64,000 nt of DNA from Halosegnis marinus (GCF_029338355.1 NZ_CP119802.1:2542001-2606000), one strand, 5' to 3'; positions 1 through 8,893 are shown, counted from the first letter of the stretch. The notes: a model not told the origin generated them from the letters alone. Translations and numbers: made by a program.

Positions 1-2147
1 ATCCGGTACTGCCGGTCGAGCAGGACGCCGGCGTCCGGGTGTTCCTCGATGAGCCGCTCGAACAGCGAGGTCGAGAGGTCGTTCTCCGCGCGGACGACGG
101 GCGGCAGTTGCTGGTGGTCGCCCACGAGCACGAACCGGTCCGCGAGGTTCGCGGCCGCGAGCGTCCCCGGCTCGGTCAGCTGACCGGCCTCGTCCACGAC
201 GGCGACGTCGAACTCCTGTGACCGGAGCGCCCGGCCGCCGCAGGAAGCCGTCGTCGCCGCCACCACCCGCGCGTCCGCGAGCGTCGCCGTCACCTCGGCC
301 GGCTCGCCCGCGGTTTCCAGCCGGTACTCCTGCATGTCGGCGCGCACGCCCGACTCCGTGCCGACGCGCACGACGTCGTCGAACCCCTGCTCCTCCAGCG
401 CCTCGACGGCGTTGTCCACGGCGCGGTTCGTGAACGCCGACAGGAGAACGCGTTCGCCGTCCGCCACCAGCGCGCGGACCGTCCGCGCGAGGGTGTACGT
501 CTTCCCCGTCCCCGGCGGGCCGTGGACGAGCGCGAAGTCGTCGGCCCGGACGGCGCGGTTGACGGCGGCGTTCTGCGCGTCGTTGTTGTCGATGTAGGCC
601 CGCTCCCGCCCGGAGAAACCGGGGGACCGGCGACCGAACAGCGCGTCCTTCCGGTCGGGGTCGCCCTTCAGGACGGCGTCGTGGAGCGCCGCGAGCTGGC
701 GCGAGACGTTCAGCTCCGAGGGGTACACGTCCAGCCGCCGGAGGTCGAGCGGCTCGTCGGTCGTCACCACGACCTCGTCGTCCAGGCGGCGGATGCGCGC
801 GAGCTCCGCGGTGCCCCGCGTCGGGTGCCCGTCGCTCGCGAGCGCCACGTCGCCCTCGCGGAGCTTCGAGACGGCCTCCGACGTCCGGGTCGCGCGCAGT
901 TCCCACGAGCCGTCGGGGAGTTCACGCCGGCCCGCCGGGTCGAGGCCTATCAGCGCGCGGTCGTCGTCGGCCCGTTCCTCCGCGGTCTGCTCCCAGAGCT
1001 TCCGGTACTCGGCGTGGACCTCGCGGCGCTCCTCCTCGACGGCGCGGTAGAACCGCTCGAAGTACGCGCGCTCCTCCTCGGGGACCGGCGTGCCGATCTG
1101 CCCGGCCTTCGACTCCTGGTTCAGCCGGCCGGAGACCACCATACAGGTGTCCTGCTCGAAGCAGTACTCGCAGACGGCATCGGCCTCGTAGCCGGTCGGC
1201 ACGTCGAAGTCGTGCTCCATCGCGGCGATCTCGTTGCGCTGGCGGACGACGTACTTCAGGAGGCCGACGCCCAGCGAGAAGTCCTTGGCCGGCGAGAGGT
1301 CGCCGTTCTCCTCCGTCCGGTCGAGGGCGTTGTTCTTCGTGTAGAGGAGCGTGCCGGTGTCGGGCGCGGCCTCGCCGATTGTCGTCCCGTCGGCGCGTGC
1401 GCCGCGCTCGCCCAGCATCAGGGCGTAGCAGGCCGCCTGTACCTTGTCGTGGAAGCGCGGGTCGCGCTTGAGGTTCTTCCCGGTCTTGAGTTCGACCGGC
1501 GCGCCCCGGCGCACGGCGTCCGCGCGGCCCTTCATGCCGAACGCCTCGGAGACGAGCGTCTGCTCCGAGCGCCATTCGTCGGTTTCCGTGAGCGCCCCCT
1601 GCTGGAGCCACGCCTCTATCGCGCCGGCGTTCTGTCTGACCTCCTCGGCGACGGCGTCGCGCTCCTGGCCAAGCAGGCCGATGTCGAGCGCCGCGGCCTC
1701 GACCTGCTCCTCGACGGCGTCGTCCAGCCCGCGGCCGCGGAGCAGGTCGCCGAACACGTCGTGGACGACGGTCCCGCGGACCACGGGGTAGGCGAGCGGG
1801 AGGGCGGATATCTTGTTCAGGTAGTACATCCGCGGACACTGCACCCACGACCGGATGTCCGTCACGTCCACGAGGAAGTCCGGGTCCACGACGACGAACG
1901 TCTCGCGGCCGGTGGAGTAGGTCGTCTCGCCCCGGAACTCCCGCTCCTCGGGGTCGACGACGAGCAGGTCCATCCCCGGTTCGAGGACGGCGGCCGTCTC
2001 GGTCCACTTCCCCCACAGGGTGACGGTGACGGGGTCGCCCGCGCCGCGGTCGGGGCGCATCGTGGCTTCGGCGAGTTCCGAGGTCCCGTTCGACGTCTCT
2101 ACGGTTCGTGGGTCGTCGACGGACACGACGGGACCGCGGAGGTTCAC
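1..2147 (-). CDS. dna2: Dna2-like Fe-S nuclease / SF1 helicase, 3' end outside window
   Basis: The protein combines a PD-(D/E)XK nuclease with an SF1B helicase, as in Dna2 enzymes that trim flaps and resect DNA ends. About 715 residues are visible from a GTG start at 2147. Nuclease residues are His129, Asp210, and Glu219/Lys221 in VELKTGK. Four cysteines (104, 326, 329, 335) are spaced like the Fe-S staple of Dna2, AddB and Cas4 nucleases. The helicase part shows Walker A GPPGTGKT (543-550), Walker B VVDEAGQ near 650, GDHQQLPP near 677, and a QYR motif at the very edge of the window. The C-terminal helicase motifs are cut off. An AT-rich element lies 26 nt upstream of the GTG. The family call is firm; the cellular role is inferred. 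Confidence 0.9.
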   Translation of the reverse strand, partial: MNLRGPVVSVDDPRTVETSNGTSELAEATMRPDRGAGDPVTVTLWGKWTETAAVLEPGMDLLVVDPEEREFRGETTYSTGRETFVVVDPDFLVDVTDIRSWVQCPRMYYLNKISALPLAYPVVRGTVVHDVFGDLLRGRGLDDAVEEQVEAAALDIGLLGQERDAVAEEVRQNAGAIEAWLQQGALTETDEWRSEQTLVSEAFGMKGRADAVRRGAPVELKTGKNLKRDPRFHDKVQAACYALMLGERGARADGTTIGEAAPDTGTLLYTKNNALDRTEENGDLSPAKDFSLGVGLLKYVVRQRNEIAAMEHDFDVPTGYEADAVCEYCFEQDTCMVVSGRLNQESKAGQIGTPVPEEERAYFERFYRAVEEERREVHAEYRKLWEQTAEERADDDRALIGLDPAGRRELPDGSWELRATRTSEAVSKLREGDVALASDGHPTRGTAELARIRRLDDEVVVTTDEPLDLRRLDVYPSELNVSRQLAALHDAVLKGDPDRKDALFGRRSPGFSGRERAYIDNNDAQNAAVNRAVRADDFALVHGPPGTGKTYTLARTVRALVADGERVLLSAFTNRAVDNAVEALEEQGFDDVVRVGTESGVRADMQEYRLETAGEPAEVTATLADARVVAATTASCGGRALRSQEFDVAVVDEAGQLTEPGTLAAANLADRFVLVGDHQQLPPVVRAENDLSTSLFERLIEEHPDAGVLLDRQYR

Positions 2148-2170
2148 AGCCGTGGAAGCGCCGGGGCGAG

Positions 2171-2177
2171 AAAAACG
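2171..2177 (-). promoter_or_regulatory. TATA-like element for the Dna2-like gene
   Basis: On the minus strand this reads GTTTTT, centred 26 nt before the GTG at 2147. That spacing fits a leaderless transcript. It is back to back with the promoter of the gene starting at 2223. Confidence 0.5.
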
Positions 2178-2192
2178 CTGTCGGTGGGGCGG

Positions 2193-2199
2193 TCTTATG
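2193..2199 (+). promoter_or_regulatory. TATA-like element TCTTATG
   Basis: Centred 27 nt upstream of the ATG at 2223, which supports leaderless transcription and that start codon. Confidence 0.5.
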
Positions 2200-2222
2200 C
2201 CGACCCGCGCACAGGGGCGGAT

Positions 2223-2840
2223 ATGGAGTACCTCGCCTTCGCGCTCGCGTGGCCGCGGTTCATCGACGCGCCCCTCCGGCCGGCCAAGCGGCGCGCGCTC
2301 GTCGAACACGTCGCCCCCGCGTTCGACGCCCTGCGCGACGACGGCACGCTCGCCCACTGGTCGCACACGTTCTGGGGCACCGACGACCTCGGGACGAAGG
2401 TCGTCAGGGTCGTCGCCGGCACCGAGGACGCGACCGCGGCCGCGGACGCCGTCCGCGAGGCCTTCGCCGACTTCGAGGAGGGGACCGACTACCGCGTCGA
2501 GGCGCCGTACGACCCCGAGCGGTTCAGGGGCTTCTGGGGCGGGGAGTTAGAGACGTGGCTCGCGGCGCGGGCCCACCTCTCGACGCTCGCGGTCGCCGCC
2601 GTGGAGGAGCGGCTCGGCGAGTCCTACGAGTGGCACCGCCGGCAGAACCGCCCGGGCCACGTCTGGGCGAACCAGTTGGGGCTGACGTACATGGACGAGG
2701 CCGCGGCGTACCAGCGGCTGGCGCTCGGCTACTTCGACCGGGTGCCGATGGAGGGAGCGAGCGAGGAACAGCGGGCCGCGTTCGACGCCGTCCGCGAGCA
2801 CATGGAGGCCGCGGCCGACGCGCTCCCCGACGTGAAGTAG
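2223..2840 (+). CDS. Conserved haloarchaeal protein of unknown function
   Basis: This 205-residue soluble protein belongs to no family I can name. It has no signal peptide, membrane segment or cysteine motif. It is rich in Trp and aromatic residues in short blocks (for example HWSHTFWGT near residue 40 and RFRGFWGGELETW near 100), with a helical, acidic C-terminus. The start at 2223 was chosen because a TATA-like element sits 27 nt upstream; the frame stays open further upstream, but that stretch is antisense to the Dna2-like gene. It diverges from that gene, which may suggest shared regulation but not a shared role. Confidence 0.8.
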   Translation: MEYLAFALAWPRFIDAPLRPAKRRALVEHVAPAFDALRDDGTLAHWSHTFWGTDDLGTKVVRVVAGTEDATAAADAVREAFADFEEGTDYRVEAPYDPERFRGFWGGELETWLAARAHLSTLAVAAVEERLGESYEWHRRQNRPGHVWANQLGLTYMDEAAAYQRLALGYFDRVPMEGASEEQRAAFDAVREHMEAAADALPDVK

Positions 2841-2887
2841 GTCGCCGGTGGCCGGCAGTTGATACGCCTGCGACCCCTACATCGGGT

Positions 2888-3343
2888 ATGTACACCGGGC
2901 AGACGGAGCAGCCGTGTTGTCTCTGCGACGACCCGGACACCGCGGTGCGGCTCGACCTGTTCCCGCGGGCCGTCCAGCTCCTGAAGAACAGCGGTCCCAT
3001 CGCGTGGCGCGACATCGAGGGGGAGGTGTCGCTCCACTTCTGTGAATCCGACTGGGAGACGGTGCGCGACCTCGTGCTCGACACCGGGATGAGTCCGCTC
3101 GGGCGGTGCAACGCCGCCCGGGCGTCGATGGTGTTCCGCGAGGACTTCGAGGCGCTGTTGAACGACGTGCGCGACGAACCCGATCAGACGCCGCTGGAGC
3201 GGGAGATGCGCCGGCGCGCCGAGGAGCGCGTCGAGCGCTACGGCGACGACCCGCACGTCAGCGACCGCGACCTCGTGGAGGCGCGCATCGTCCTCGACGC
3301 GCTCGACGAACTCGGACTCCCCGCCGACGCGCCGGAGACCTGA
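2888..3343 (+). CDS. Conserved haloarchaeal protein with N-terminal Cys cluster
   Basis: A 151-residue protein of unknown function. The N-terminus has a compact CCLC pair (residues 10-13), with further Cys in HFCESDW (about 56) and GRCNAA (about 77), so metal binding is possible but unproven. The second half is a charged helix rich in Arg and Glu. The ATG at 2888 follows a weak AT-rich element (TTGATACG) about 18-20 nt further from the start than usual boxes reach. It follows the previous gene by 47 nt in the same direction and may be its partner. Confidence 0.75.
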   Translation: MYTGQTEQPCCLCDDPDTAVRLDLFPRAVQLLKNSGPIAWRDIEGEVSLHFCESDWETVRDLVLDTGMSPLGRCNAARASMVFREDFEALLNDVRDEPDQTPLEREMRRRAEERVERYGDDPHVSDRDLVEARIVLDALDELGLPADAPET

Positions 3344-3372
3344 CGGTTCGCTTATTCGTGTCTGACGGAAGA

Positions 3373-3379
3373 ACTATAC
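3373..3379 (+). promoter_or_regulatory. TATA-like element ACTATAC for the response regulator
   Basis: Centred about 40 nt before the ATG at 3416, giving a predicted 5' leader of roughly 10-15 nt. A second AT-rich box, CTTATT, lies at 3351-3356. Confidence 0.4.
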
Positions 3380-3415
3380 TCCGAGACGGGCAGTTGAACG
3401 TAACTACGGGGTATC

Positions 3416-3988
3416 ATGACTGGGAACGGGCGCGCGACGGTTCTCGTCGTCGACGACGAGGCGGCGGTCGCCGAGGGACACGCCGCACAGCTCTCGGACG
3501 AGTACGAGGCCAGGGTCGCGATAGGGGGACACGAGGCGCTTTCGGCGATGAACGACGGTATCGACGTGGTCCTGCTCGACCGCCGGATGCCGGACCTCGA
3601 CGGCGAGGCGGTGCTCGAACGGCTCCGCGAAGGGGGCTACGACTGTCGGGTCGCCATGCTCACCGGGGTCGACCCCGACTTCGACATCATCGACATGGGC
3701 TTCGACGACTACCTGAAGAAGCCCGTCTCGGCCGACGCGCTCAACGAGACGGTCGGCGGACTGCTCCGCCGGTCGCGCTACGACACGCGGCTCCGACGCT
3801 ACTTCTCGCTCGCGTCGAAGGTGGCCGTCCTCGAAACCGAGCACGACCGCGCCGAACTCGCCGCGGAGCCCGACTACGTGGAGCTGTGCGAGCGGCTCGC
3901 CGAACTCCGGGCCGAACTCGACGACACGCTCGACGAGCTCTCGACGCGCGACGGCTACGCCGTGGCCGCGGGCGGCTCGTCCGACTAG
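3416..3988 (+). CDS. HalX-domain response regulator
   Basis: A 190-residue two-component response regulator. The receiver domain (about 5-115) has the acidic pair DDE at 13-15, the phospho-acceptor Asp55 in LLDRRMP and the conserved Lys in LKKP near 105. The C-terminal part (about 120-185), helical and ending in a coiled-coil-like stretch, matches the HalX domain, a haloarchaeal output domain of unknown mechanism. The gene is convergent with the histidine kinase at 3985-5388 and the two stop codons share the palindrome CTAG. This placement suggests, but does not prove, that they form a pair. Confidence 0.9.
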   Translation: MTGNGRATVLVVDDEAAVAEGHAAQLSDEYEARVAIGGHEALSAMNDGIDVVLLDRRMPDLDGEAVLERLREGGYDCRVAMLTGVDPDFDIIDMGFDDYLKKPVSADALNETVGGLLRRSRYDTRLRRYFSLASKVAVLETEHDRAELAAEPDYVELCERLAELRAELDDTLDELSTRDGYAVAAGGSSD

Positions 3989-5388
3989 ACGAACGCGAAG
4001 CGCGCGCCCCCCGACTCCGACTCGCCGACCGACACGTCCCAGCCGTGGCGCTCCGCGACGAGCGAGACGATGCCGAGCCCGGCACCCGTCCCGCCCGTCG
4101 AGTAGCCCCACTCCAGCACGCGGTCGCGGTCCTCGGGCGGGATGCCGGCGCCGTCGTCGTCCACCCGGAACCCCTCGGCAGTGACGGCGACGGTGACGGT
4201 CACGTCGGTGTCGCCGTCGGCGCCGTGCTCCACGGCGTTTCGCAGGAGGTTCTCCAGCAGGAGACGCAGCAGTTGGGGGTCCCCCTCGACGCGGCCGTCC
4301 TGCGCGACGACGAGGGTCGCGTCGCCGCTCACGACACGGTCCCACGCGTCCCGGGCGGCGTCGCCGACGGACACCGCCTCGGTGTCGAGGTCGGCGCTCG
4401 CCAGCCGCCGGGCCTCCGCGGCCACGTCGGCGATACGGTCCAGCGCGGCGCTCGCCCGGTCGACGTTCTCGTCGCCGTCCGCGAGGTCGAGATGTGTGCT
4501 CGCCACGTCGAGGTGGTTCGCGAGCTCGTGGGCGATAGTCTCGCCGAGGACGCGGATGCCGTCGTCGGTCGCCGGGGCCCCGTCCGTGGCGACGGCGTCG
4601 TTTTCGGGGGCCTGCGCCGCGTCCTCCGGGTCGGGTTCCGACCCCTCGGCGAACCGGGCGAACGCCTCGCATTCCTCGTCCGTGACCCCGTGCTCCCGGC
4701 GGCCGTAGCAGACGAGGACGAACGGCCCGCTGCCAACGCGGGCGGCGAGCGTGGCGGTGTCCCCGTCGACGGCCGTCGCGACGCCGTCGGCGAGCGCCCG
4801 GACGACCGGCTCGGCGTCGTCGGTGCCGGTGAGCGTCCGGATGTGGTCGGCGGCGACCCCGCGGGCCGCGACGGGAACCACCACGTCGGTGCTGGCCTCG
4901 TGGCGGCCGACCCACGCGCCGGTGTAGCCGTCGGCGTCGGTCAGCCGGCGGGCGAGGTCGGTCAGCGCCTCGACGTCGGGGTCGTCAGGCAGCGCCGTGC
5001 GCGCGTCGGCGAGGACGGAGCGGAGGCGGCCGCGCTCGCGGCGCGTCTCGCGGACGCGGCGGTCGGCGACGGCGTCCGAGACGCGACGCGCGACGCGCTC
5101 GGGGTCGTCGGCCGGGACGACGCCGGCGAGGTGGGTGTCGTCGGGGAGGGGGTCGCCGTCGGCGAGGACCGCGAGGGCGGGCGTGTCGTGGCCCCGGCGG
5201 CGGAGTCGCGCGGCGTCGCCAGCGGGGTCGTCGCCGCCCAGCAGGAGGCAGGCGACGGGCTCGCGGGCGAGCGTGTCGAGCGCGGCGGCGAGGTCGGCGG
5301 CGGCGCGGAGCGCGAAGCCGGCGTCGGAGAGGGCCGCGGCTACCGGTTCGGAGGGCTCGCGGCTCCCGACGTGTACCACCGTGTCCAT
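3985..5388 (-). CDS. Sensor histidine kinase with N-terminal pseudo-receiver
   Basis: A 467-residue soluble kinase. Residues 1-110 look like a receiver fold in which the phospho-acceptor position is replaced by Gly (CLLLGGDDP). A GAF-like or linker region follows (about 130-240). The H-box IAHELANHLDV carries His287, the likely phosphorylation site. The ATPase domain has the N-box LLENLLRNAVEHG, G1 DDDGAGIP and G2 GTGAGLGI. No membrane segment is present, so it should sense an intracellular signal or a partner. An upstream in-frame GTG would add 15 residues; ATG at 5388 is preferred because it begins the receiver-like fold. Confidence 0.88.
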   Translation of the reverse strand: MDTVVHVGSREPSEPVAAALSDAGFALRAAADLAAALDTLAREPVACLLLGGDDPAGDAARLRRRGHDTPALAVLADGDPLPDDTHLAGVVPADDPERVARRVSDAVADRRVRETRRERGRLRSVLADARTALPDDPDVEALTDLARRLTDADGYTGAWVGRHEASTDVVVPVAARGVAADHIRTLTGTDDAEPVVRALADGVATAVDGDTATLAARVGSGPFVLVCYGRREHGVTDEECEAFARFAEGSEPDPEDAAQAPENDAVATDGAPATDDGIRVLGETIAHELANHLDVASTHLDLADGDENVDRASAALDRIADVAAEARRLASADLDTEAVSVGDAARDAWDRVVSGDATLVVAQDGRVEGDPQLLRLLLENLLRNAVEHGADGDTDVTVTVAVTAEGFRVDDDGAGIPPEDRDRVLEWGYSTGGTGAGLGIVSLVAERHGWDVSVGESESGGARFAFV

Positions 5389-5477
5389 CTTCTCCCCGCG
5401 CTCGCGGAGTTGTGAGAGGGTCGATGGACGCACACTAAACGGTAGCGGTCGTCCTCGCGCAGTGAAAGAACCCCTCG

Positions 5478-6461
5478 TCAGTCGGCCGGCTGGGGGTCGA
5501 GGTACTTCTCGTTGAGCACCCAGTCGCCGTCCTCGCGCACGAGGTACTCGCCGTAGTACGGGACCCGCTCGGCGACCGTCTCGCGGAAGGCCTCGCGTAT
5601 CTCGGGCTTCGTCATCTCGCCCATCGGCTTCAGGTCGTCGTTGCGGTTGAGACACCCCTTCAGGTACCCCTCGTGGGTGACGCGCACCCGGTGACAGTTG
5701 GCACAGAAGTTCGCGTTTCCGACCGGGTCCACGATCTCGACCATCCCCTCGCCGCCGTCGTCGCCCGCGACGTAGTAGCGCCGCCGGTCGTGCATCTCGC
5801 GGTGTTCGACGCGGGTGGCCTGCTCCTTGAGCCAGCCGTGGACGCGGTCGATATCGACGGCCCACTCCGGCCGCCCCGCGAGCTCGGGCATGTACTCGAT
5901 GAGCTGGAGCTGGAGCCCGTCGTTGCTCGCGACGTGCTCGACCATCTCCGGGACGTAGCCCGCGGTGTGCTCGAAGACGACCATGTTGAGCTTCACCGGG
6001 GCGAGCCCCGCGTCGAGCGCCGCGTCGACGCCGGCCAGTACGTCCTCGTAGCCGTTCGACTTCGTCAGTTCGCGGAACGCCTCGGGGTCCATCGCGTCCT
6101 GGGAGACGTTCACCCGAGAGAGCCCCGCCTCCGCGAGGGCCTCGGCCCGGCCGGGGAGGTAGGTCCCGTTCGTCGTCAGCGAGGTCTCCATCCCGTCCGG
6201 AGTGCGACGGATTATCTCCTCCAGGTCGCCCCGGAGCATCGGCTCGCCGCCCGTGAACTTCACCTTCCCGACGTCGAACTCGCGGGCCACCTCCAGAAAG
6301 CGAACCACGTCGTCCGTGGACATCTCGTCCTCGGCCGGCTCCATCGGTCCCCGCGTGTCCCCCAGCCCCTCGTTGTGACAGTAGACGCAGTCGAAGTTAC
6401 ACCGGTCGGTCAGCGAGACGCGCACCCCGGACACCTCGCGACCGAACCCGTCCTCGAGCAT
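5478..6461 (-). CDS. moaA: GTP 3',8-cyclase MoaA
   Basis: This radical SAM enzyme catalyses the first step of molybdopterin synthesis, turning GTP into 3',8-cyclo-GTP before MoaC acts. The 327-residue protein has the N-terminal cluster motif CNFDCVYC (Cys21, 25, 28), the SAM-binding GGEP, and a C-terminal second [4Fe-4S] set in [12 protein letters not shown] plus GCLN. Its length is typical. ATG 6461 was chosen over an upstream start at 6485 because a TATA element (GTTAAGTG on the minus strand) lies 26 nt upstream of 6461 and would overlap the longer frame. The cofactor is needed by the formate dehydrogenase at 59-62 kb. Confidence 0.95.
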   Translation of the reverse strand: MLEDGFGREVSGVRVSLTDRCNFDCVYCHNEGLGDTRGPMEPAEDEMSTDDVVRFLEVAREFDVGKVKFTGGEPMLRGDLEEIIRRTPDGMETSLTTNGTYLPGRAEALAEAGLSRVNVSQDAMDPEAFRELTKSNGYEDVLAGVDAALDAGLAPVKLNMVVFEHTAGYVPEMVEHVASNDGLQLQLIEYMPELAGRPEWAVDIDRVHGWLKEQATRVEHREMHDRRRYYVAGDDGGEGMVEIVDPVGNANFCANCHRVRVTHEGYLKGCLNRNDDLKPMGEMTKPEIREAFRETVAERVPYYGEYLVREDGDWVLNEKYLDPQPAD

Positions 6462-6482
6462 AGCCGGAGGTTCGCCCGGCGA

Positions 6483-6490
6483 CACTTAAC
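6483..6490 (-). promoter_or_regulatory. TATA element GTTAAGTG for moaA
   Basis: Centred 26 nt upstream of ATG 6461, implying leaderless transcription and settling the start choice. Confidence 0.6.
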
Positions 6491-6572
6491 TCCGCCGCGG
6501 AATCGCCCCGTTGCGTAACCGTTCTCGATTACTCCCCGCTCGCCGTGGGACCGACAGGGGCCACGGCGCGGG

Positions 6573-6579
6573 GCTTATT
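6573..6579 (+). promoter_or_regulatory. TATA element GCTTATT
   Basis: Centred 27 nt upstream of the ATG at 6603. It supports that start over the upstream in-frame GTG/ATG options. Confidence 0.6.
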
Positions 6580-6602
6580 CCGTCCGGGTGTCAACGAGAG
6601 GC

Positions 6603-7475
6603 ATGGACACCGAGCCCGCCGACGCGTTCGGCCTGCTCGCGACGCCGACCCGGATGGCGACGATGTCGGCGTTCGCCGAGCGCGACCCCGGGGCGACGCT
6701 CTCCTTCACCGAGCTGTTCGAGGCGACCGACGAGGAGACGACCGCCGGGTTCGCGTACCACCTCCGGCAGCTCCGGGGCCACTACGTCGAGCAGGTCGAG
6801 GCGGGGTACCGGCTCACCGACGCCGGGCGACGGGTCGTCCGGGCGCTCGCCGCCGGCGCGTACACGGAGCGCGTGGACCGCGACCCCGTTCCGGTGCCGG
6901 AGCCGTGCCCCCTGTGCGACGGCGACCTGACGGCGCGGACCACCGACAACGTCGTGACGGTCGGCTGTGCGGACTGCGAGCGCGACGTGTGCAAGCTGCC
7001 GTTCCCGCCCGGCGGCTTCGCGGACCACGAGGACGACGCCGACCTGCTCGCGGCCGTGGACCGCCTCTACCGCGGCCGGGTGCGGCTGCTCCGCGAGGGC
7101 ACCTGCCCCGACTGCGGCGGGCGAACCGAGCGCCGGGTCGAGGTCTCCGAGGGGATCGCGCTCGCGGCGCTGTCGTGTACGGCCTGCGGCGAGCGGGTCC
7201 GCTGTCCGGCGACCGTGACGCTGCTCGCACACCCGGCGGTCGTCGCGTTCGCACGGAACCACGGGGCGGACCCCCGCGACCGCCCGGTGTGGAACGTCGG
7301 CGACGCGTGGACGGAGACGGTGCTCTCTACGGACCCAGTCTGTGTGCGCGTCGGCTACTGTCTCGACGGCGAGGAACTGGCGCTGCTTGTCGGCGCGGAC
7401 GGGAGCGTCGGACACGTCGAACGAACGGAGAGAGGCGACGACGCGGCCGCCGGAGCGGGCTCGGCGGCCGCCTGA
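6603..7475 (+). CDS. ArsR-like winged-helix protein with two zinc ribbons
   Basis: A 290-residue putative transcription regulator. Residues 1-80 resemble the ArsR/MarR-type winged helix found in many haloarchaeal regulators (LLATPTRMATMSAF start, YRLTDAGRRVVRAL wing). The middle has two zinc-ribbon pairs: CPLCDG with CADC (about 98-120) and CPDC with CTAC (about 160-190). The C-terminus ends in a low-complexity Ala/Gly stretch. It is a single gene read from its own promoter, convergent with psmA. The DNA target is unknown. Similar proteins in haloarchaea carry DUF labels, so I give only the architecture. Confidence 0.82.
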   Translation: MDTEPADAFGLLATPTRMATMSAFAERDPGATLSFTELFEATDEETTAGFAYHLRQLRGHYVEQVEAGYRLTDAGRRVVRALAAGAYTERVDRDPVPVPEPCPLCDGDLTARTTDNVVTVGCADCERDVCKLPFPPGGFADHEDDADLLAAVDRLYRGRVRLLREGTCPDCGGRTERRVEVSEGIALAALSCTACGERVRCPATVTLLAHPAVVAFARNHGADPRDRPVWNVGDAWTETVLSTDPVCVRVGYCLDGEELALLVGADGSVGHVERTERGDDAAAGAGSAAA

Positions 7476-7479
7476 GGCG

Positions 7480-8235
7480 TTACTCCTCGGACTCGTCGGC
7501 GGCGAGGCCGTGGCCCTCGATGGTCTCGGCGAGCTCGTCCCCGGAGAGGTCGCGGTACCCGGACTCGTCCACGACGGCCGCGCTCATGCCGCGCGACTGG
7601 AGGCCGCCCTCCGTGGCGTCCGCGAGGGCGCGGAGCGCGAGTTCGAGCGCGCCGTCGGCGTCGGCGTCGCCCTCGTACTCGGCTTCGAGGTAGTCCTGTA
7701 TCTCGTCGGAGTTCCCGCCGATGGCGACGGCCTCCCACTCGTAGGGGGTGCCGGAGGGGTCCGTCTCGAACAGGTGCGGGGAGCCGTCGTCGTCCACGCC
7801 GCCGACGAGCAGCGCCGCGCCGAACGGGCGCGCGCCGCCCGCCTGCGTGTACTCCTGGATGTATCCCGTTATCTCCTTGGTGAGCGCCTCGATGCTGGCC
7901 GGCTCGTCGTAGCGGAGCCGCTCGACCTGCGCCTGCCGGCGCGCGACGTCCACGAGCTGGCGGGCGTCGGCGACGTGGCCCGCGCTCGCGACGCCGACGT
8001 GGTCGTCCGTCTTGTGTATCTTCTCGATGCTGTCGGCCACCTGTAGCGACGAGCGGAGCCGGCCGCCGGCGACGAAGACGACGCCCGCGTTCTCGCCGTC
8101 GTCGAACCGGACGCCGAGCGTCGGCGAGCCGCGCTTTACGGCCTCGCGCGCGTACTCCACCTGGTAGAGCCGCCCGTCGGGGCTGAAGATGTTCGTGCCG
8201 CGGTCGTACGCCTGCTGTTGTGAGTTACCCTGCAT
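7480..8235 (-). CDS. psmA: 20S proteasome subunit alpha
   Basis: A 251-residue alpha subunit forming the outer rings and gate of the 20S proteasome, which degrades proteins handed over by PAN/Cdc48-type ATPases. The N-terminal gate region YDRGTNIFSPDGRLYQVEYAREAV is the alpha signature. The pocket lysine that receives HbYX tails is in DSIEKIHK. The strand usually written ADKRVRS is here VAGGRLRS, a departure from most archaeal alphas. The C-terminus is acidic, as in halophiles. It starts 1 nt after psmB stops, so the two are almost certainly cotranscribed. Confidence 0.97.
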   Translation of the reverse strand: MQGNSQQQAYDRGTNIFSPDGRLYQVEYAREAVKRGSPTLGVRFDDGENAGVVFVAGGRLRSSLQVADSIEKIHKTDDHVGVASAGHVADARQLVDVARRQAQVERLRYDEPASIEALTKEITGYIQEYTQAGGARPFGAALLVGGVDDDGSPHLFETDPSGTPYEWEAVAIGGNSDEIQDYLEAEYEGDADADGALELALRALADATEGGLQSRGMSAAVVDESGYRDLSGDELAETIEGHGLAADESEE

Positions 8236-8236
8236 A

Positions 8237-8869
8237 TCAGATCTCCTCCTCGTCGAAGCCCTCGATGTCGATTCCCTCGGCCGTGATGCGCGCGACCATC
8301 GCTCCGTTGCCCGACGCGGTGTCGCGGGCGCTGGCCGCCTCGACCGCCCGCGTCGCCACGTCGACGGCCTCGTCCATGCTCAGCCCCTCCTCGAACTCCT
8401 GTTCGAGCAGGCCGTAGGCGAGCTGCATCCCCGAGCCGGTGGCGCCGTAGGTGTCCTCCATCAGGCCGCCCGCGGGGTCGAGCGAGAACAGTCGGGGGCC
8501 CGAGGCGTCCACGCCCCCGAGGAGGGGGACGACGCGCATCCCGCGGATGCTGTTGGCCGCCGCCTGCGCGAGCGCGTCCATCGACATGTCCTCGCCGCGG
8601 CGCGTCTCGTACAGCGACGACTGCGCGCGGACCTGCTTGGCGAACGTCTGGCCCGCGCCGACGCCGCCCGAGATGGTGATGGCCGCCGTCGGGTGGACCT
8701 CCAGGATCTTCTCCGCGTTCTTGTTGGAGACGAACCGGCCGCCCAGCGAGGCTCGGCGGTCCGTGGCGAGGACGACCCCGCCGTCGGCCACGATGCCGAC
8801 GGTCGTGGTCCCCGTCTTCAGCTCCTCGGGTGCGTCCGCCGCACCCTTACCTGAGGTGAATCCTTCCAT
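8237..8869 (-). CDS. psmB: 20S proteasome subunit beta
   Basis: A 210-residue proteolytic subunit. A 20-residue propeptide ends in KTG, and autocleavage exposes Thr21 of TTTVGI as the nucleophile. The Asp of ATDRRAS and the Lys of NKNAEKI complete the active site; the loop between them has one extra residue compared with many archaeal betas. The propeptide looks short next to the roughly 50 residues I recall for Haloferax. It is the first gene of the psmB-psmA operon and diverges from the Mrp-family gene. A perfect 7-bp palindrome lies just upstream of its TATA element. Confidence 0.97.
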   Translation of the reverse strand: MEGFTSGKGAADAPEELKTGTTTVGIVADGGVVLATDRRASLGGRFVSNKNAEKILEVHPTAAITISGGVGAGQTFAKQVRAQSSLYETRRGEDMSMDALAQAAANSIRGMRVVPLLGGVDASGPRLFSLDPAGGLMEDTYGATGSGMQLAYGLLEQEFEEGLSMDEAVDVATRAVEAASARDTASGNGAMVARITAEGIDIEGFDEEEI

Positions 8870-8893
8870 GTCCCGTCGAAGGGCGGGGGGACT

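Noticed and set aside
522-2222. Plus-strand extension of the gene starting at 2223
   Set aside because: The extension is antisense to the Dna2-like gene and of shadow composition; the TATA element at 2193 supports the short form.
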